DNA of 64,000 nt from Manihot esculenta (GCF_001659605.2 NC_035164.2:9386994-9450993), one strand, 5' to 3'. Shown: positions 43,601 through 56,039, numbered from the stretch's first letter. Program-made: numbers and translations. Notes: generated by a model not told the origin, from the letters alone.

Positions 43601-46600
43601 GAAATTAGTGTTTGTCCCATCTGTCCCAGCAACTTATCCCACCATAGATAAACTCTCATTGAATATTGGCTCACCAAGATATGGATCACCTCCATATACA
43701 TTGACAGGTCCATTTGGGATATGGTGAATAGAGATTGATCAAGGATCATGAGTAATTTGAAGTTAGTGATATTTTCTTCCAATGTAGGGAAGACTTAGGG
43801 TCTGGATCTGTGGGCCCACTTTTCATCATGGTGTTTTGAGGACTTACTCTCTCATAGTCTGCCTTCATGAGAAGATGATCAACTTTGATTTGTTTGTTTC
43901 TATTTGCTAAGATCTATTTATGCTTTATATATTCTCATGATTGGAAAATTGACTATGAAACTTGGCTGGAGGTTGATTCCTGGAGCCATGATATTGAGTT
44001 AAAGAGGAGAACTGAGAATATACAGGGAAGATTGAGCTAAATCTGGAGCTATCATGGCGAGGCATATTTCGAGTAGAGAAGACTGTGAAATCTGAGATGG
44101 CGGATCAACACCACCAGTGAGAGAGCATTATAATTTAAATCACCTCCTGCAACTTGAATATGGAGGAAGAAAGAAGTGCAAATAGAGTAAATTCTTTAGT
44201 AGTTCTCTTTTGAATTAATTAGAGCCAGGCCTTCTCTTGGCCAGTTGAATTTGTGTTGATTTCATTGATTCAGTTGATAGTTCAATTACTAAAATTTATT
44301 CTAAAAATTTGTAGGAATTTGTTAATTAATTGCATATTTTGTTAAATTTATTCAAGGGTTAAAGTCTTAGAAAAAAATTGTTTAGGCTTTGTGATTTTGG
44401 TACAAAGGCAGCAGATCCAAAAGGCCCAAAACCATTCAGAGTTATCTAGAAGGCTCAAAGGGTATAACAGAAATTATGATGCAGCAAGGAGCACGTAAGA
44501 GGGGCTAGCTAATAATCAGATTACTAATTTTGTGCTGCTTGGCTCAAGTATTTGGCCAGTAATACAAAGATTTACACCTCTCCAGTCTTCTTATACTGTT
44601 TGTTTGTTCCTTTCTCTACCAGATTTTCATTTTGTTCAAAGATCTTTGAATAATTTTAGAGAGACGAACAGAGTCGGTGGAAGAGTAAAGAAGGTGACAA
44701 ACACAGAGAATAGAGGGGGAAAGAGATGGACAGAGATAGTCTCAAGTAGAGAAGGGCAATAGGTGCAGTTGGTTAGACGAAAAGACATTTTCCCTCTTTT
44801 TTATTAAATCCTGCCACATCACTAGACTAACAAGGAAACTAGTTATAATAGGTTAGAAGAGCTTTTATGTTCACTAAATTAATGTCAAGAGATGTTTATA
44901 TATTACAGATTATAGTTCAAGGACTGTGCAGTTACAGAGCCCTAAATTTAAGTACAATAAGGTGCAAAAGAAATAGTACTAGATAAGCATCCTAAATAAG
45001 CCAATTGATATTAATAATATAAAGCATTTAGGATTCTAGCATCAATGCTTTTGAAATCAAAATAGTATAACTAAAAGATATACTCTTAAATTGTATTCCA
45101 AATTTCCTACTAAATAGAAATTATTCCAAATAAAAAGAGAAAATGCTCATCATTAAGAGTAATATAGTCTTATTCATTGTGACAAAAGAAATGTAATGTT
45201 GTATCTTGTCAATCTAACCACTTTCTTCCCTTAATTGCAAATTGCAAATAGTCAATATATATATATACCATCAATTCATACAAGCTAGGTAAATGAGCAA
45301 CATTTTCTTCCATAAAAATTAAGCAACAAGCAATGTAGAACATCCAATTAAGAGAAGCACCGAAACAAGATATAGAAACAAAGAGGCACGCAGAAAAAAG
45401 AAAGAAAGAAATAATAACCATGAAAATAAAAATAAAAGAGTGATGATTCAAAATTTTAATTAAATTCTGAAAAAGAGAGGCGATGAAAACAAATGGAAAT
45501 GGGAAAGTCAAATCAAGACAAATAGCTAGTACGAATTTAACATATAGAAATGTCCCCTCACAAAAAATAGTTAATATGAAACTAAAATAGGAAAATCAAC
45601 TGATACTAAAAGGATTATTTAGGAACTAATCAACCACATTCCAAAATCAAAGGAATTTTAGATTTGTGCTGACAATCATAATTCGTCTCTTTCTTATAAC
45701 GAGCTTTAATCTTGTATACAATACTTTAAAATGTATACTTCGTGTATGTATGTGTAGATATGTAGAAGTCAACCTCTAATAGATACTTGAGAGGATTACT
45801 GTAGAGGCATGCCTAGGCACGTGCCTACACAAAAGGCATTCACCTGTTGAAAGTCACCCGCCTTTCAAGGGGTGAGGCACTGAGGGCCTCTTAAGCCTTG
45901 GACTCAAGGTGTGCCTTAAAAAAATGTTCACACCCAAAATTTAACAGACTTTCCTTGCATTGAATGTAAAGGGAAAACAAATATTGTGAGTTTTGAACTC
46001 AAGAAATACCTCATAGTTGAACTTGCGCTTATGAATTGGCTTAAATTTGCGAACATCCAGTATCGTCAGTTCATCATCCTATGGTAGAGTAAACAACAGA
46101 ATGACAACAATGGCTTATTAGTTTGCTGCAAGAATTGCTAACAACCAAAGAATCCTACAGAAACTGATGATCATATCCATAATGTAAATATATAACATTG
46201 TATGAGTAAAAGGAAAAAAGATCTTCCCAACATGGGCATACCCGGTTCCCGACAGCTATATGGGTTCCATCAGGTCTATATGTAATGTTTATATTCTCCC
46301 CACTAAGTTCTGCCTGCTGAGAGCATTTTCCACCTGCAGAACACAAACCATACTGATTTAACTTCCTTTTGATGATAAAGAAGGGGCTTAGTAGCTCTAT
46401 GACTCCTAGAATTATGATGATACAGTCTAGAACCAGTAGGCTTTATCTGGGAACATGTACAGTGCTTTCTTTTTGTTCTCTTCTTCCTTTTTTTTTCTTC
46501 TTAAACCAAGTAAAATCATTTTATAGATAGGAAACATGAGTACCATCCATATTCAACAACATCTGAAGATGTTTAGGAGGATTGGTAGTTCGTCCTAGAA

Positions 46601-46894
46601 GACAAACAACCTAATGCTAACCAATCAGCACACGTATAGCCTCTACTAATATTCCAACATGTTTCTAATATCACTAACTAAAGCATAAATCTACAGTAGG
46701 GCACTCGATGATCCCTATCTTGGACACACTGATATAGTTGGAGCCAATCCATTTCAAAACAGATGGGAAACTAGCCTTTATCACCAAAGAAATGGCTATC
46801 TTAAGCACCAGACTCTGCTGTCAAAGGCAGCTGATATAAGAAGAAAAACTCCACCATCAACAATTTTTAGGCTTTCTAATACATAAGAAAGTCA

Positions 46895-46931
<37 letters not shown>

Positions 46932-49234
46932 TCTCTCGATTTTGAAAAATACACTAAAACATCAATAATTTTAGCCATTAAGAGTTTTATTATTTAGTCC
47001 CTGTACTTTTAAAAAACTTATTAGTTGATCTCTTGGATTTTTAAAAGTCTAATAATTAGACCCTCCGTACAAAGGGCATTTTAGACATTTTTGCAATACT
47101 AAATAGTTAAAATTAACGGATAGATAAATTACTAAACATTTTAAAACATCAGGGATGTTTTCATGTATTTTTCAAAATAGAGGGACCAACTAATGAATTT
47201 TCTCATAACATAGGAACTAAATAGTAAATTTCCTAATATAACATTCAGGTTTGAAATCCCCTCCACCAAGCACACATCAAGTAACATCAATTTCTTAAAA
47301 TCTATCTGCACATCATACAGCTCAAATCCCTGTTTGATTTGCTCCCATATTTACCTGTTTCTAAAACCCAATTGCTTAAATATATTATTGCACCTTATAC
47401 ATTTCAAATCAATGTAAAACCAGCACTATAATCCAACTTGCAGCTGTCCTAGTCCTGAATAGTTCACTCAATTTACTTCTTTCAAGCATCTCCACATTGA
47501 CCTTCTACCTAGTAAGAAATATCTTTGCACTTTAATCATAAATAACAACCAAAATACTGATTGAAGATGTGAGAATCCTTAAATTTTTGTAAGAATTAAC
47601 ACCTGAATTTCACATTTTCATACAATCTAATCAAAGATGAATCTAGAACACAGCATTGACTTACTACGAGCATCCCATAGACGAACTGTCTTGTCACCTG
47701 AAGCAGTTGCTATCAGATCAGTGTGCTTCGGGTCCCAACAAAGCTGATCCACACTATCAGTATGGCCCTTCAATTCAATGTCTTTGGTTTTACCCTACAA
47801 GCACATGCTAATAATGATTAACAGAACTTTCCATAATCAAATAACAGATTGGGTGTAACATAAGGAGTCAAAACAATAAAAATAGATCAATATATTAAGA
47901 AAAAAAAAAAGCACAATGAACTCAGCGGAATGAAGAAAACTATAACAAAGTAAGGTTACATTTGGATAGCTAATATTTTGCAACTGAAAAGACCGTGGCT
48001 CAAACAAGGTTATATACCTAGGTTTGCTTTAGCCAGTCAGTGAATTGACAATTAAACTTATGAACCTAGACGATTGTTCAAGCATGATCCTAAAAACTAA
48101 AAAGCATATTTCAAATACGCTGTAATCTCTATGAGTTAACCTGGACAATTTTTGCTCTCCTCTTAATACATATAAATCCGTATTCATGAAGTTTAAACAA
48201 AGATATCAAATTATAAAATCCTTGAATTTATGAACATCTCTAAAATCTACAAAAATTTATACTTCTCCAATTTCCTAGTGAGTGTAGAAACATTAACTAG
48301 GATACAAGCTGCTTTGAGAACAGTATACATAGTTTCCTACTACTAGATCAATATTCAATTTGAAATGAGCACAGAGCATGCCGTACATGTGCTAAGAAAT
48401 ATTAAAGATTTAAAAAACTTATAAACAATTGATCAGAATTTGGATCACGATTCAGTGTAGACAGTTTATTTAAATATAATGGCTATCATCTATTTTAGAG
48501 AAATAACATGTAAATGTTTCTCAAACCCATGATTCAAGAACCCCGTAATCGTTCATCCCAAAATCTCATACTCATTGTGATCACAAGCTTTTAGAATCAA
48601 GTTGCTCAAAATATAGGAGCAAATTAATGAAGGAAAAAAAGCTATGCTGTACTGAGATTTTAGACTCTCAAATCAATACAAAACCCTAGACAACTTAACT
48701 AGAAAGATTACTATGCCCATCAGTAAGAAAAATATACAACTAACAAGATTCAAAAGTGACCCAATTAGCAACACGAGGAAACTTCCACTCTAACCCTCAA
48801 AAAATTCAGCATAGTAAATTTAAATCCACATACATTGAAGAGCTATTCCAACTTCAAATTTTAAAAGTAAAATATTCCACTTTGCACAAAGCCAAAATCC
48901 TCAAAACAAAGGTTTACCTTTAACCAATAATAATAATAAAGAAACTAACACTATAGCACAAACAAGAGAATGAGATTTAGACAAACTTACATGGCCGTGA
49001 GGCTCAATGAGCCAAACACGAGCTGTTTGGTCAACAGAACCAGAAGCAAGCTTCGTGCCGGTACAATTCCAAGCTACCGAGTGCACCTACCAAATAAAAT
49101 AATAAAAATATGAAGTGTAAGAAACGATAAGGAAAGAAAGCTAGGTTTTTTTTTTCTGAATTGAAAGAAACCTTCTTCTTGTGACCTTGATACTCTCTGC
49201 TATGCAGATTCTTAAACGGTATCGTTTCGTCCAT
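40644..49234 (-). CDS. THO3: THO complex subunit 3 (WD40 protein, THO3/TEX1)
   Basis: Eleven coding exons on the minus strand: 49172-49234, 48991-49086, 47665-47794, 46242-46333, 46010-46078, 42843-42900, 42645-42744, 42444-42530, 42226-42304, 41977-42109, 40644-40678. All introns are GT-AG, phases agree, and the total is 942 nt (313 residues), close to plant THO3 length. The protein starts MDETIPFKNLHSREYQGHKK and ends FRIFGFESA. WD repeats run through its length, for example LASGSVDQTARVW, TASGDKTVRLWDAR, FAVGSADSLVSLWD and IASASEDLFVDI. THO3 is a beta-propeller subunit of THO/TREX, coupling transcription to mRNA processing and export in the nucleus and, in Arabidopsis, supporting tasiRNA production. 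Intron 5 (42901-46009) and intron 10 (40679-41976) are swollen by transposons. No break is visible. Confidence 0.95.
40924..41932. mobile_element. Mutator-like element in THO3 intron 10
   Basis: Imperfect terminal inverted repeats of about 120 bp begin GAAAAAATTACTATA at the left and, on the other strand, GGAAAAATTACTATA at the right. Shared inner words include TTATTAGTTGATCC and CTATTACATCCTTCT. Flanks ATTTTTATT (40915-40923) and ATTTTTATG (41933-41941) form an 8-of-9 target-site duplication of Mutator length. The middle (41130-41400) is GC-richer and has short direct repeats (GTCGACGGACGCTGCAATGC). It has no transposase and may be a Pack-MULE. Confidence 0.72.
43088..44968. mobile_element. 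Long-inverted-repeat element in THO3 intron 5
   Basis: The left 43085-43240 and right 44790-44970 ends are diverged inverted copies. Shared words are CTGTAAC, ATCTGTAAT, ATTAATTTAG, CTTCTAACCTA and TGATGTGGCA. This suggests an old non-autonomous Mutator-like insertion of about 1.9 kb. The interior holds CT-rich stretches and an 86-codon minus-strand frame (43522-43782) that I do not recognise. Ends are approximate and no clear target-site duplication was read. Confidence 0.55.
46892..46937. repeat. CT dinucleotide microsatellite in THO3 intron 3
   Basis: About 22 CT units with one G interruption, likely length-variable. Confidence 0.9.
46987..47238. mobile_element. Short inverted-repeat element in THO3 intron 3
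   Basis: The left end, TTATTATTTAGTCCCTG then TTATTAGTTGATCTC, pairs with the right end read on the other strand, TTACTATTTAGTTCC then TTCATTAGTTGGTCC. About 250 bp, no coding potential. It shares the TTAGTTGATCC-type words with the element in intron 10. Confidence 0.55.
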
Positions 49235-49582
49235 TTCTGCGAATCCCTTGAAATTCCTTGGATTTCCAGGTGAGATAGACTGCGGTAAAGGGTTGCTTAA
49301 TGTCCAGAGCTGTCAGGGAAGCCTCCAGCCTATTTGAACAGCGAAGGAAAGACCAATAGTGGATTACACGGCGCACTTTCAAGCTTTTGGGTTTTTGTTT
49401 TCTTTCAATCTTTCGGTAGTTTTCCAGAGAAACAGGGGTGCGTAAGGGTTTACCAACAACTGAAGGAAAGTTGGTCGGTCCACCGGCAGTTCACTTGAGC
49501 TCGGCCGGCAAACAGTCAGCTCCTACTTTCCCCTCTTTTGCTCTCTCTCGTTTCACAAGGCAGACCTTGATTTCGATAAGTG
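49235..49582 (-). promoter_or_regulatory. THO3 5' leader and proximal promoter
   Basis: This is the sequence upstream of the THO3 start codon. It is moderately GC-rich and carries no other coding frame on the gene strand. No unambiguous TATA box was seen. The plus-strand frame at 49438-49641 looks accidental. Confidence 0.4.
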
Positions 49583-50895
49583 AAAATTATTACTCAGTCC
49601 CTTGCTTGCATGTAGAAAACATTAATACCCTATTATTTTAAATATATTTAAGGTAAATTTTAAATTGTAGTATGATTAACAGGAGGATCTTATATTTTTA
49701 AAATTTAAAATTTAAAATTTTTTATAATTAATTTATTTAAATTGAAAATACTTTTATTTATTTTTATTAATAAAAGTATAAAATATTTTTATTATTCTTT
49801 TAAATTATTAAATTATACTTAAAATTTTAAATTTTAATATAATTAATAAATTAATTTTTATATTTTTAAAATTACATACGTAAAAGTTTCTTTATAATTC
49901 ATTTATTCTCATTTATTATAATTTAAACATTTTAATTTTTTATTTTTTATTTTTTATTTTTTATTTTTTATTTTTTATTTAAAATAATATTTAAGTTCTA
50001 TTAACATTTATTTATAATATTTCATTTAATTAATTTTTAACATTTTTTTATTTTTAAATTTCATTCATTAAAATACTTAAATATTTATAATTTTAAAAAT
50101 TTTATAAAATATTTATAATTTCAGTTATTTTTAAATAGTATCAAATAACATTTAAATAGATTATAAACTTTATAAAGAGTATTTTGAGAAAAAATTATAC
50201 ACAAGAAATTTGATCATCAACTAATTTTAAATTAATATCTATAATGAAAGTACTGTAATTTTAGATCGATTAAATATAAAAAAATTTAAAAATTTAGTTT
50301 TAAAAATATAAAGATTCATCAATTACGCTAAAATTTAGGAGGTAAGGTGTAGTTTATACAATATAAAATTTTCACCTATATTAGAAACTATTTAAGTGAG
50401 CATGAGAGCATTTTAGATATTTAAAATATTTATTCTTCTTTTAACTGATTGACTAATAGAATTATAGATAAAATAATCTCTAATTTAGATAGATTAATTA
50501 TATAAAAATTTAAGTGTTTGATTTTAAAAATATAGAAATCAATCCAATAATTACGTTACAATTCAAATACTAAAATATAATTTATCCTATATTAAAATGT
50601 CTTTCAGATTTTATAAAATTTATTAATTAATTTTTTTTAATTTTAACGGTTAATTATTATAAAAAATTTTAAAAACCATATTAATTAGTAAAATTTTAAA
50701 AAATTTAAGAAATCAACCATTTCTTAAAATTATAAAAAAAGTATATAATAAAACACACTGCTAAAATTAATGAAGGAACGAATTAGTAAACTCTTTAAAC
50801 GTTAAAAATATTGTAATATATTTTTCAAAATAAATCAATCAACTAATGAGTTCTTGTATAATATATAGATTAAATAGTAATTTTTTTCTCTTATA
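49583..50895. mobile_element. Possible third long-inverted-repeat element upstream of THO3
   Basis: The right end (50810-50890), read on the minus strand, gives TTACTATTTAATCTATA and CTCATTAGTTGATTG. That matches the end words of the intron 3 and intron 10 elements. The left end near 49588 (ATTATTACTCAGTCCC) fits weakly. The interior is extremely AT-rich and includes a TTTTTTA array at 49928-49977 (about seven units). Confidence 0.35.
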
Positions 50896-52396
50896 AGTTG
50901 CACTCTTCCTTTGGACATTCTCAAGTTGTGAATTCATACAACTTTTTTGTTTTTCCATTTCTTTCTTTGTTCCAAATCATTTTTTGAAAGTTTTATTACT
51001 GTAAACTCAAGGTTACTCTTGGGTCTCTAAAATTGCATGATTAGTCCCTATATTTTGATAATTAAATTAAGAAATCCTTATAATTTAATTTTCTCTGGTA
51101 AAAAAGACATTCGTCTAATCAAAATAAAAATATTGTCTTACTAATACTCTAGTTTTAAGTTTCTTGTTTGATTATGACCAGTTCTGTGTTTTTACAAAGG
51201 AGTCACATATTGCTAATCTTTCATCTCAATAATGAGGACTTGGAATTGGCTTTAAATGATCCTTTAAAGGAGATTTCCTAAACTATGACCTTTGTCTTAT
51301 TGGGTGATTTTTCACACGTAGCTCTTTAAACTTAATAGCTATACATAATATAATTACTAAAATAAGACGATCGTTCAATAACCACTTAATACTTTTATTA
51401 AAGAAATGTAACCAGATCTTTATTTCTTCAGCATTTTTCATAATGTGGATTTTGACGATGGGGACATTGGTCTTTCAATAACCGCTTAATACTTTTTCAG
51501 TGACTTATTTGTAGGTGCTTTTCTATATTATACAGACTAAATAGTGATTTTTTCTATTAAGTAAGTGGTTACAAGCATGTAAAGTGTAATTAACATAGCA
51601 CATAGCATACTTGTTACAATTCTAGTATAAAATATAAGTTGAAATGTGTACCTTTGTGCATGTTAAAAAATTTCTTCAGAATCAAAAAACCATTACATTT
51701 TGCCATAATTGCACTTCTATTTTCATGACAAATTATCATGACTTAAAGTATGTAATATGTCAATATTCAATGATAAATTCACAAACTTCTTGTATCAAAT
51801 CTTAATTAAGTTCTCAACCCTAATAAATACATAGTAAGATCAATCAGGTAGATAAGAAATTATAATAGTAGGTACAAGGCAACAAACGATAGGCCCAAAG
51901 GCCGAAACTGTGATAGCTGAGCTCTATGGTCGTGCCTCTTCTTATATAAATCATTTACAGTGTAATATTGCAAACTCTATATATGTATATAGTCATACCC
52001 TTAAACCAACCTCGACTCCTACTAAGTTTACTAGGACCTAGTATCTTTAATTCAATATATCAAATTGTTTAAAGTAAATGTACATGACATTTGAAGTCAT
52101 TTCAAATCATTTCCCAAACACAAATATCATATGCTAGTGTTAATAAGATGAGAAATTTATAGCAAATAGTCTACAACTTTGTTAACTTAGCATTCCCAAT
52201 AATACATTAAATCATTAATTTCATACTAATAAAAAGTATAGAATGATAATTTTTACTCACCTTATAATGCATAATAAGTTTAATTAATAAGCAAATGCAT
52301 GCATAAAGCAAGCATATCAAGCAAGCACATGTGTAATTCCGATCGAATGAGTAAACATTTCAATTTTTATACATTATAGTTAAAGGAGGCTGCATT
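50896..52396. other. AT-rich intergenic sequence, nothing recognised
   Basis: No open frame with a recognisable domain, RNA gene or clear element end was found between the upstream repeat and the CACTA terminus. Confidence 0.45.
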
Positions 52397-52415
52397 CAAT
52401 ACCAAAAAACAGACT

Positions 52416-52720
52416 ATCAGCGACGGATTTTTCCGTCACTGATAGTAAAAAATCTGTCGCTAAAACTTTCAGCGACGGATTTCCGACGGACTCAAATCCG
52501 TCGCTTAAAGTCATGTCGCTAATTTTTTCCGACGGATCAGGCTTCCGTCGGAAATATTAGCGACGGATTTCCGACGGATAATTTCGTCGGAAAATTAGCA
52601 ACGAGTTTTTTCGTCACTAAATCTGTCGGAATATCTAAATTCATCCTATGACCAATCCGTCGCTAATCTGTCAGAAATAATTAGCGACGAAAAGTTTCCG
52701 TCGGAAATCCATCGGAAATA
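52416..52720. repeat. CACTA subterminal repeats
   Basis: About ten direct and inverted copies of GCGACGGATTTCCGACGGA-like words (AGCGACGG, TCCGTCGG, TCCGTCGCT) lie within 300 bp. These arrays are typical transposase-binding regions of CACTA elements. Confidence 0.85.
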
Positions 52721-52890
52721 TTAAGATATTTTAATAAATATTCTCATAAATCTGTCGCTAATCTGTTAAAATTCAATCACAAAAAAAATTTCCTGCTTTT
52801 ATTTAGATATTTCCTGTATAATCAAATAATTTATAATTAAAAATCATATTTAATATAAATCAAATATCATTCATAATAATTATAATTAAT

Positions 52891-53045
52891 ATTCATAATA
52901 CTTAACAATATTCATAAAATTTAAAATAAATCTATAATATTTAACAATATTCATAAAATTTAAAATAAATTCATAATATTTAACAATGGTCATAAAATTT
53001 AAAATAAATCCATAATACTTAACAATGTTCATAAATTTAAAACTA
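52891..53045. repeat. 39-bp tandem repeat inside the CACTA element
   Basis: TAACAAT followed by TCATAAAATTTAAAATAAA recurs at 52903, 52942, 52981 and 53020, an exact 39-bp period. Confidence 0.85.
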
Positions 53046-53099
53046 ATCTATGAATTTGTTGAACCATCTGATAAAATATCCCAAATTTGGACCTCTAGT

Positions 53100-53258
53100 T
53101 CAAACTGATGATGATGAAGATGCATTTGCTTGCCCCCCTAATGCTTGTGGAGTGTGCTCCTGTTTTTCCTCTTGTGCCTGTACTGCATCATCTATTTCAT
53201 TCATAAAGAGCTGCTGGCTATGTCCTCTACCTCTAGATGATACTGCTCTTCGAGGCAT
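53100..53258 (-). pseudogene. Short CACTA-borne reading frame (MPRRAVSSRGRG)
   Basis: A 52-codon minus-strand frame starts MPRRAVSSRGRGHSQQ and ends in a Ser run before a TGA. A TTTTTTCAG splice-acceptor-like sequence sits just before the ATG, so it may be an exon. Basic N termini of this style occur in the second protein of plant CACTA elements (TNPA-like), but the body of such a protein is missing. It follows the TNP2 stop on the same strand. Confidence 0.35.
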
Positions 53259-53375
53259 CTGAAAAAATAATTGTCCATAATTTTAAATTAACAATAAAGA
53301 CAAGCAATATATAAAACTATAATCAAATATTAAGTCTATGAATATATATAAAAATATGATATACTTTACAATGTA

Positions 53376-53707
53376 TCATTCAGAATCATCTTCTAAGTTA
53401 ACATTATCATCACTATCAACACCATCAACTTCTAAATCATCATCTGACTCTTCAGTGTCCTCTTCCTCTTCCTCTTCCTCTTCCTCTTCCTCTTCCACCA
53501 CTCCAAGTGGTTGTTGCACATGTTGCAATTCATTAACATCCACCTCAACTATAATACTTGAATCAAGTAATATTGTGGGATCATCAAGTTCGGTTGTTGG
53601 TACAATTTCTTGAGGTCTTGAGACATCATCATCCTGATAAGCCACATCACTGGAGTTTTGCTCATTTGAATTGTTGTTAACTATGGAAGGTCCAATATTG
53701 TAAGTGC
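53376..53707 (-). pseudogene. TNP2 transposase, C-terminal part (left of the Tekay insertion)
   Basis: The minus-strand frame is open from the insertion site to a stop at 53376. It contains NNNSNEQNSSDVAYQDDDVS, a typical TNP2 region after DUF4216, and ends in a strongly acidic tail with a run of 12 Glu residues. The frame is continuous with 63591-64000 when the Tekay element and one copy of its 5-bp duplication are ignored. The Ser-rich plus-strand frame over the same bases is the antisense of the acidic tail. Confidence 0.8.
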
Positions 53708-53712
53708 TCCTA
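53708..53712. repeat. Target-site duplication, left copy (minus-strand Tekay)
   Basis: TCCTA, repeated at 63591-63595. Confidence 0.92.
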
Positions 53713-54334
53713 TGTAACGACCCAAAAATCGGACCGCTACCGGCGCTAGGATCTAGGTCGACTTAAGGCCGCCGGGACCCGTAGCAAGCCAAACATACAT
53801 CCTGAAAACCTGTTTAATCCCATACATGATCAAGAAAAATACATAAAAATTTAAAACTTTTCTTTCATATATCCAACTCAACCTGAACATGCACTGCACA
53901 TAGCTATGATCATAAACATGATCCCTCTGTGGGATCTCATCAATGCCCCAATGGGCGATACATCATAAGATGAGTTGGCTTTCATGAACATAATAAAACA
54001 TTTTTGATCATGTAATAAAAGGGATACCTCATACACAATGTCAAGCACAATATCTAATCCTCAATATCATTACATGACTGAAACTGTACTTTTACATAAC
54101 ATTAATACATTTATCATGTCCACACTAACTATTACATACACGTGACTTCATTACTCTTGTAAACCTCCTGGTCTACCCTGTACCTGCAATCCTGGGGAAA
54201 TTGGGAGAGGGGTGAGCTACTAGAGCCCAGTGAGCAGAATAATAAAACACTTAAAACATATGATAACATGAAATGCATCACATCACAGCTAATCACATCA
54301 AGGATGAACTTGTCACCAATAGCCCTCTACATGG

Positions 54335-54420
54335 TCCAACTGTGCCAGAACGTAGAATGGGTCCTGGTCTTTCCCTTACATAGTGCCAGCGAACGTAGAA
54401 TGGGTCCCACTGGTCTTACT
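54335..54420. repeat. Hairpin minisatellite, 3' LTR of the minus-strand element
   Basis: Two units of AACGTAGAATGGGTCC flanked by CCAG/CTGG words; the complement matches the GACCAGGACCCCATTCTACG units of the outer plus-strand LTRs. Confidence 0.75.
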
Positions 54421-55599
54421 TTCCGTACCGTACATATCATATCGTCATATCATAGATCGAGGGCTATGGATCATTCAACATTCATCCACATCAACATCAA
54501 AATGTGCAATGCAACATATTCGTGAATTCTAATTCAAGCAACCTAATTCATCACATGGCATTCATGATGCATGACAATGCTCAACACTTTGAAATTTATT
54601 TATTTTAAATATAAAGGTTTATTCCACTCACCTCTGGATAGCTCTGACCAGACACTGGGGCAACAGACTCACTGCGGGGGTCCTCGGTTCCTCGGGTCCG
54701 AACCTACACAGGTGGACTCAAATGAGGGACCAAACATACATGAACATAACTCTAAACAACTCCCCAAAAACCCCTTAAAACATCATGGAATAATCATAGA
54801 AAAACATGCAAGAAAGGGCTGGACAGGGCACTTTCGGCGGCAGGTTCGGCGGCCGAAAGTCCCTCCAGAGCCGAAAGTCAGGCAGGTTCGGCGGCACCTT
54901 CGGCGGCCGAAACTCCCAGACAGAGGCGAAACTTATGCATGTTCGGCGGCACCTTCGGCGGCCGAAAGTCCCAGACAGAGACGAAAGTCTCCTTTCGGGG
55001 GCAAGCTTCGGCAGCCGAAGGTTGCCTCCACAAGCATGTTCGGCGGCCGAAAGTTCCTTCGGCTGCCGAACCTGGTTTCTCCCAGAATGGCAGAAACTCA
55101 GCTCCCCTATGCATTTATGCCTCCTATCTCATCCAAACATGCATAAACCTATTCTACAACATTCCTCAATCATACACAAGCAAACATACAAGTTCCTAGG
55201 GGCATCAAACCATCAAAAACCCCAACTACAACACACAAGCAACTCACATTGTCCAAAAACACAATTAAAACCCATAAACCTAACCATGAGCTAAACATGC
55301 ATTCTACCCCATAGATCTTGCATAAAACTTACTTAAAACATAATATAAGCTAGAGATCGACTCTTACCTCTTGAAAATCGAGGGTAGAGGCGACCAAACT
55401 TGGAGTTGGGAGAGATTTAAGTTCTTGAACCTCAAAGCTCCAAAACTTTGCTCAAAAGCTCAAATCTTCAAAACGAAGTTAAAACAAATGAAAAACTTGA
55501 AAGATCTGAAGGAAAAACATCAAAGATCGGTGAGGGGCGGCGAAAAGCTCACCTTGGCCGAAAATGGGGAAAAGCTCGCCCGTTTTCGGCTAGGGACCC

Positions 55600-55607
55600 T
55601 TTTATAG
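55600..55607 (-). promoter_or_regulatory. TATA box, 3' LTR of the minus-strand element
   Basis: Minus-strand CTATAAAA before GGGTCCCTAGCCG, matching the other LTR promoters. Confidence 0.5.
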
Positions 55608-56002
55608 TGGTTGGCCAGGCCACGTTCGGGGGCCGAACGTGCCTCCGCATGCATGCCATGTTCGGCGGCCGAACTTGAGGTTCGGCGGCCGAACCTGGAC
55701 TTTCCTCACTTATGCTTTCGGGGGCCTAAAGGCGCTTCCGAAGGCATGCATGTTCGGCGGCCGAACTTGAGGTTCGGCGGCCGAACTTGAGGTTCGGCGG
55801 CCGAACCTGAGTTTTCCTTCAAGGTTGTTTTTATGCAAAAACTCATTTCCATTTTACTTAAAACCATGAAAACCTTAAAACATTTTATGAAAACCTTAAA
55901 ACATTTTATGAAAACATGATTCTACCCTACTAGAGGCTTCCGACATCCGAGATTCCACCGGACGGTAGGAATTCCGATACCGGAGTCTAGCCGGGTATTA
56001 CA

Positions 56003-56015
56003 TTCTCCCCCACTT
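56003..56015 (-). promoter_or_regulatory. Polypurine tract of the minus-strand element
   Basis: Minus strand reads AAGTGGGGGAGAA directly before the 3' LTR. Confidence 0.85.
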
Positions 56016-56017
56016 AA

Positions 56018-56039
56018 GAACATTCGTCCCCGAATGTAC
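56018..56039 (-). other. Stem-loop before the polypurine tract (minus-strand element)
   Basis: Arms GAACATTCG and CGAATGTAC (one mismatch) around a four-base loop, as in the two plus-strand relatives. Confidence 0.6.

Larger units (their letters stand above)
53713..56002 (-). repeat. 3' LTR of the minus-strand Tekay element
   Basis: 2,290 bp. TATA box at 55600-55607 (minus strand). Clusters of TTCGGCGGCCGAA lie at about 54847-55050 and 55660-55810. It has three inverted repeats in tandem near 55753-55805 where the 5' LTR has fewer, and one fewer minisatellite unit at 54335-54420. Confidence 0.93.

Noticed and set aside
44532..44762. 76-codon plus-strand frame in THO3 intron 5
   Set aside because: Lies inside the inverted-repeat element, with no recognisable domain or codon bias.
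53338..53613. Ser-rich 91-codon plus-strand frame
   Set aside because: It is the antisense of the acidic C terminus of TNP2, which has the better-supported reading frame.
54571..55294. Plus-strand frames of 191 and 162 codons, repeated at 62297-63014
   Set aside because: They lie within LTRs of the minus-strand Tekay element and are the same repeat artefact.
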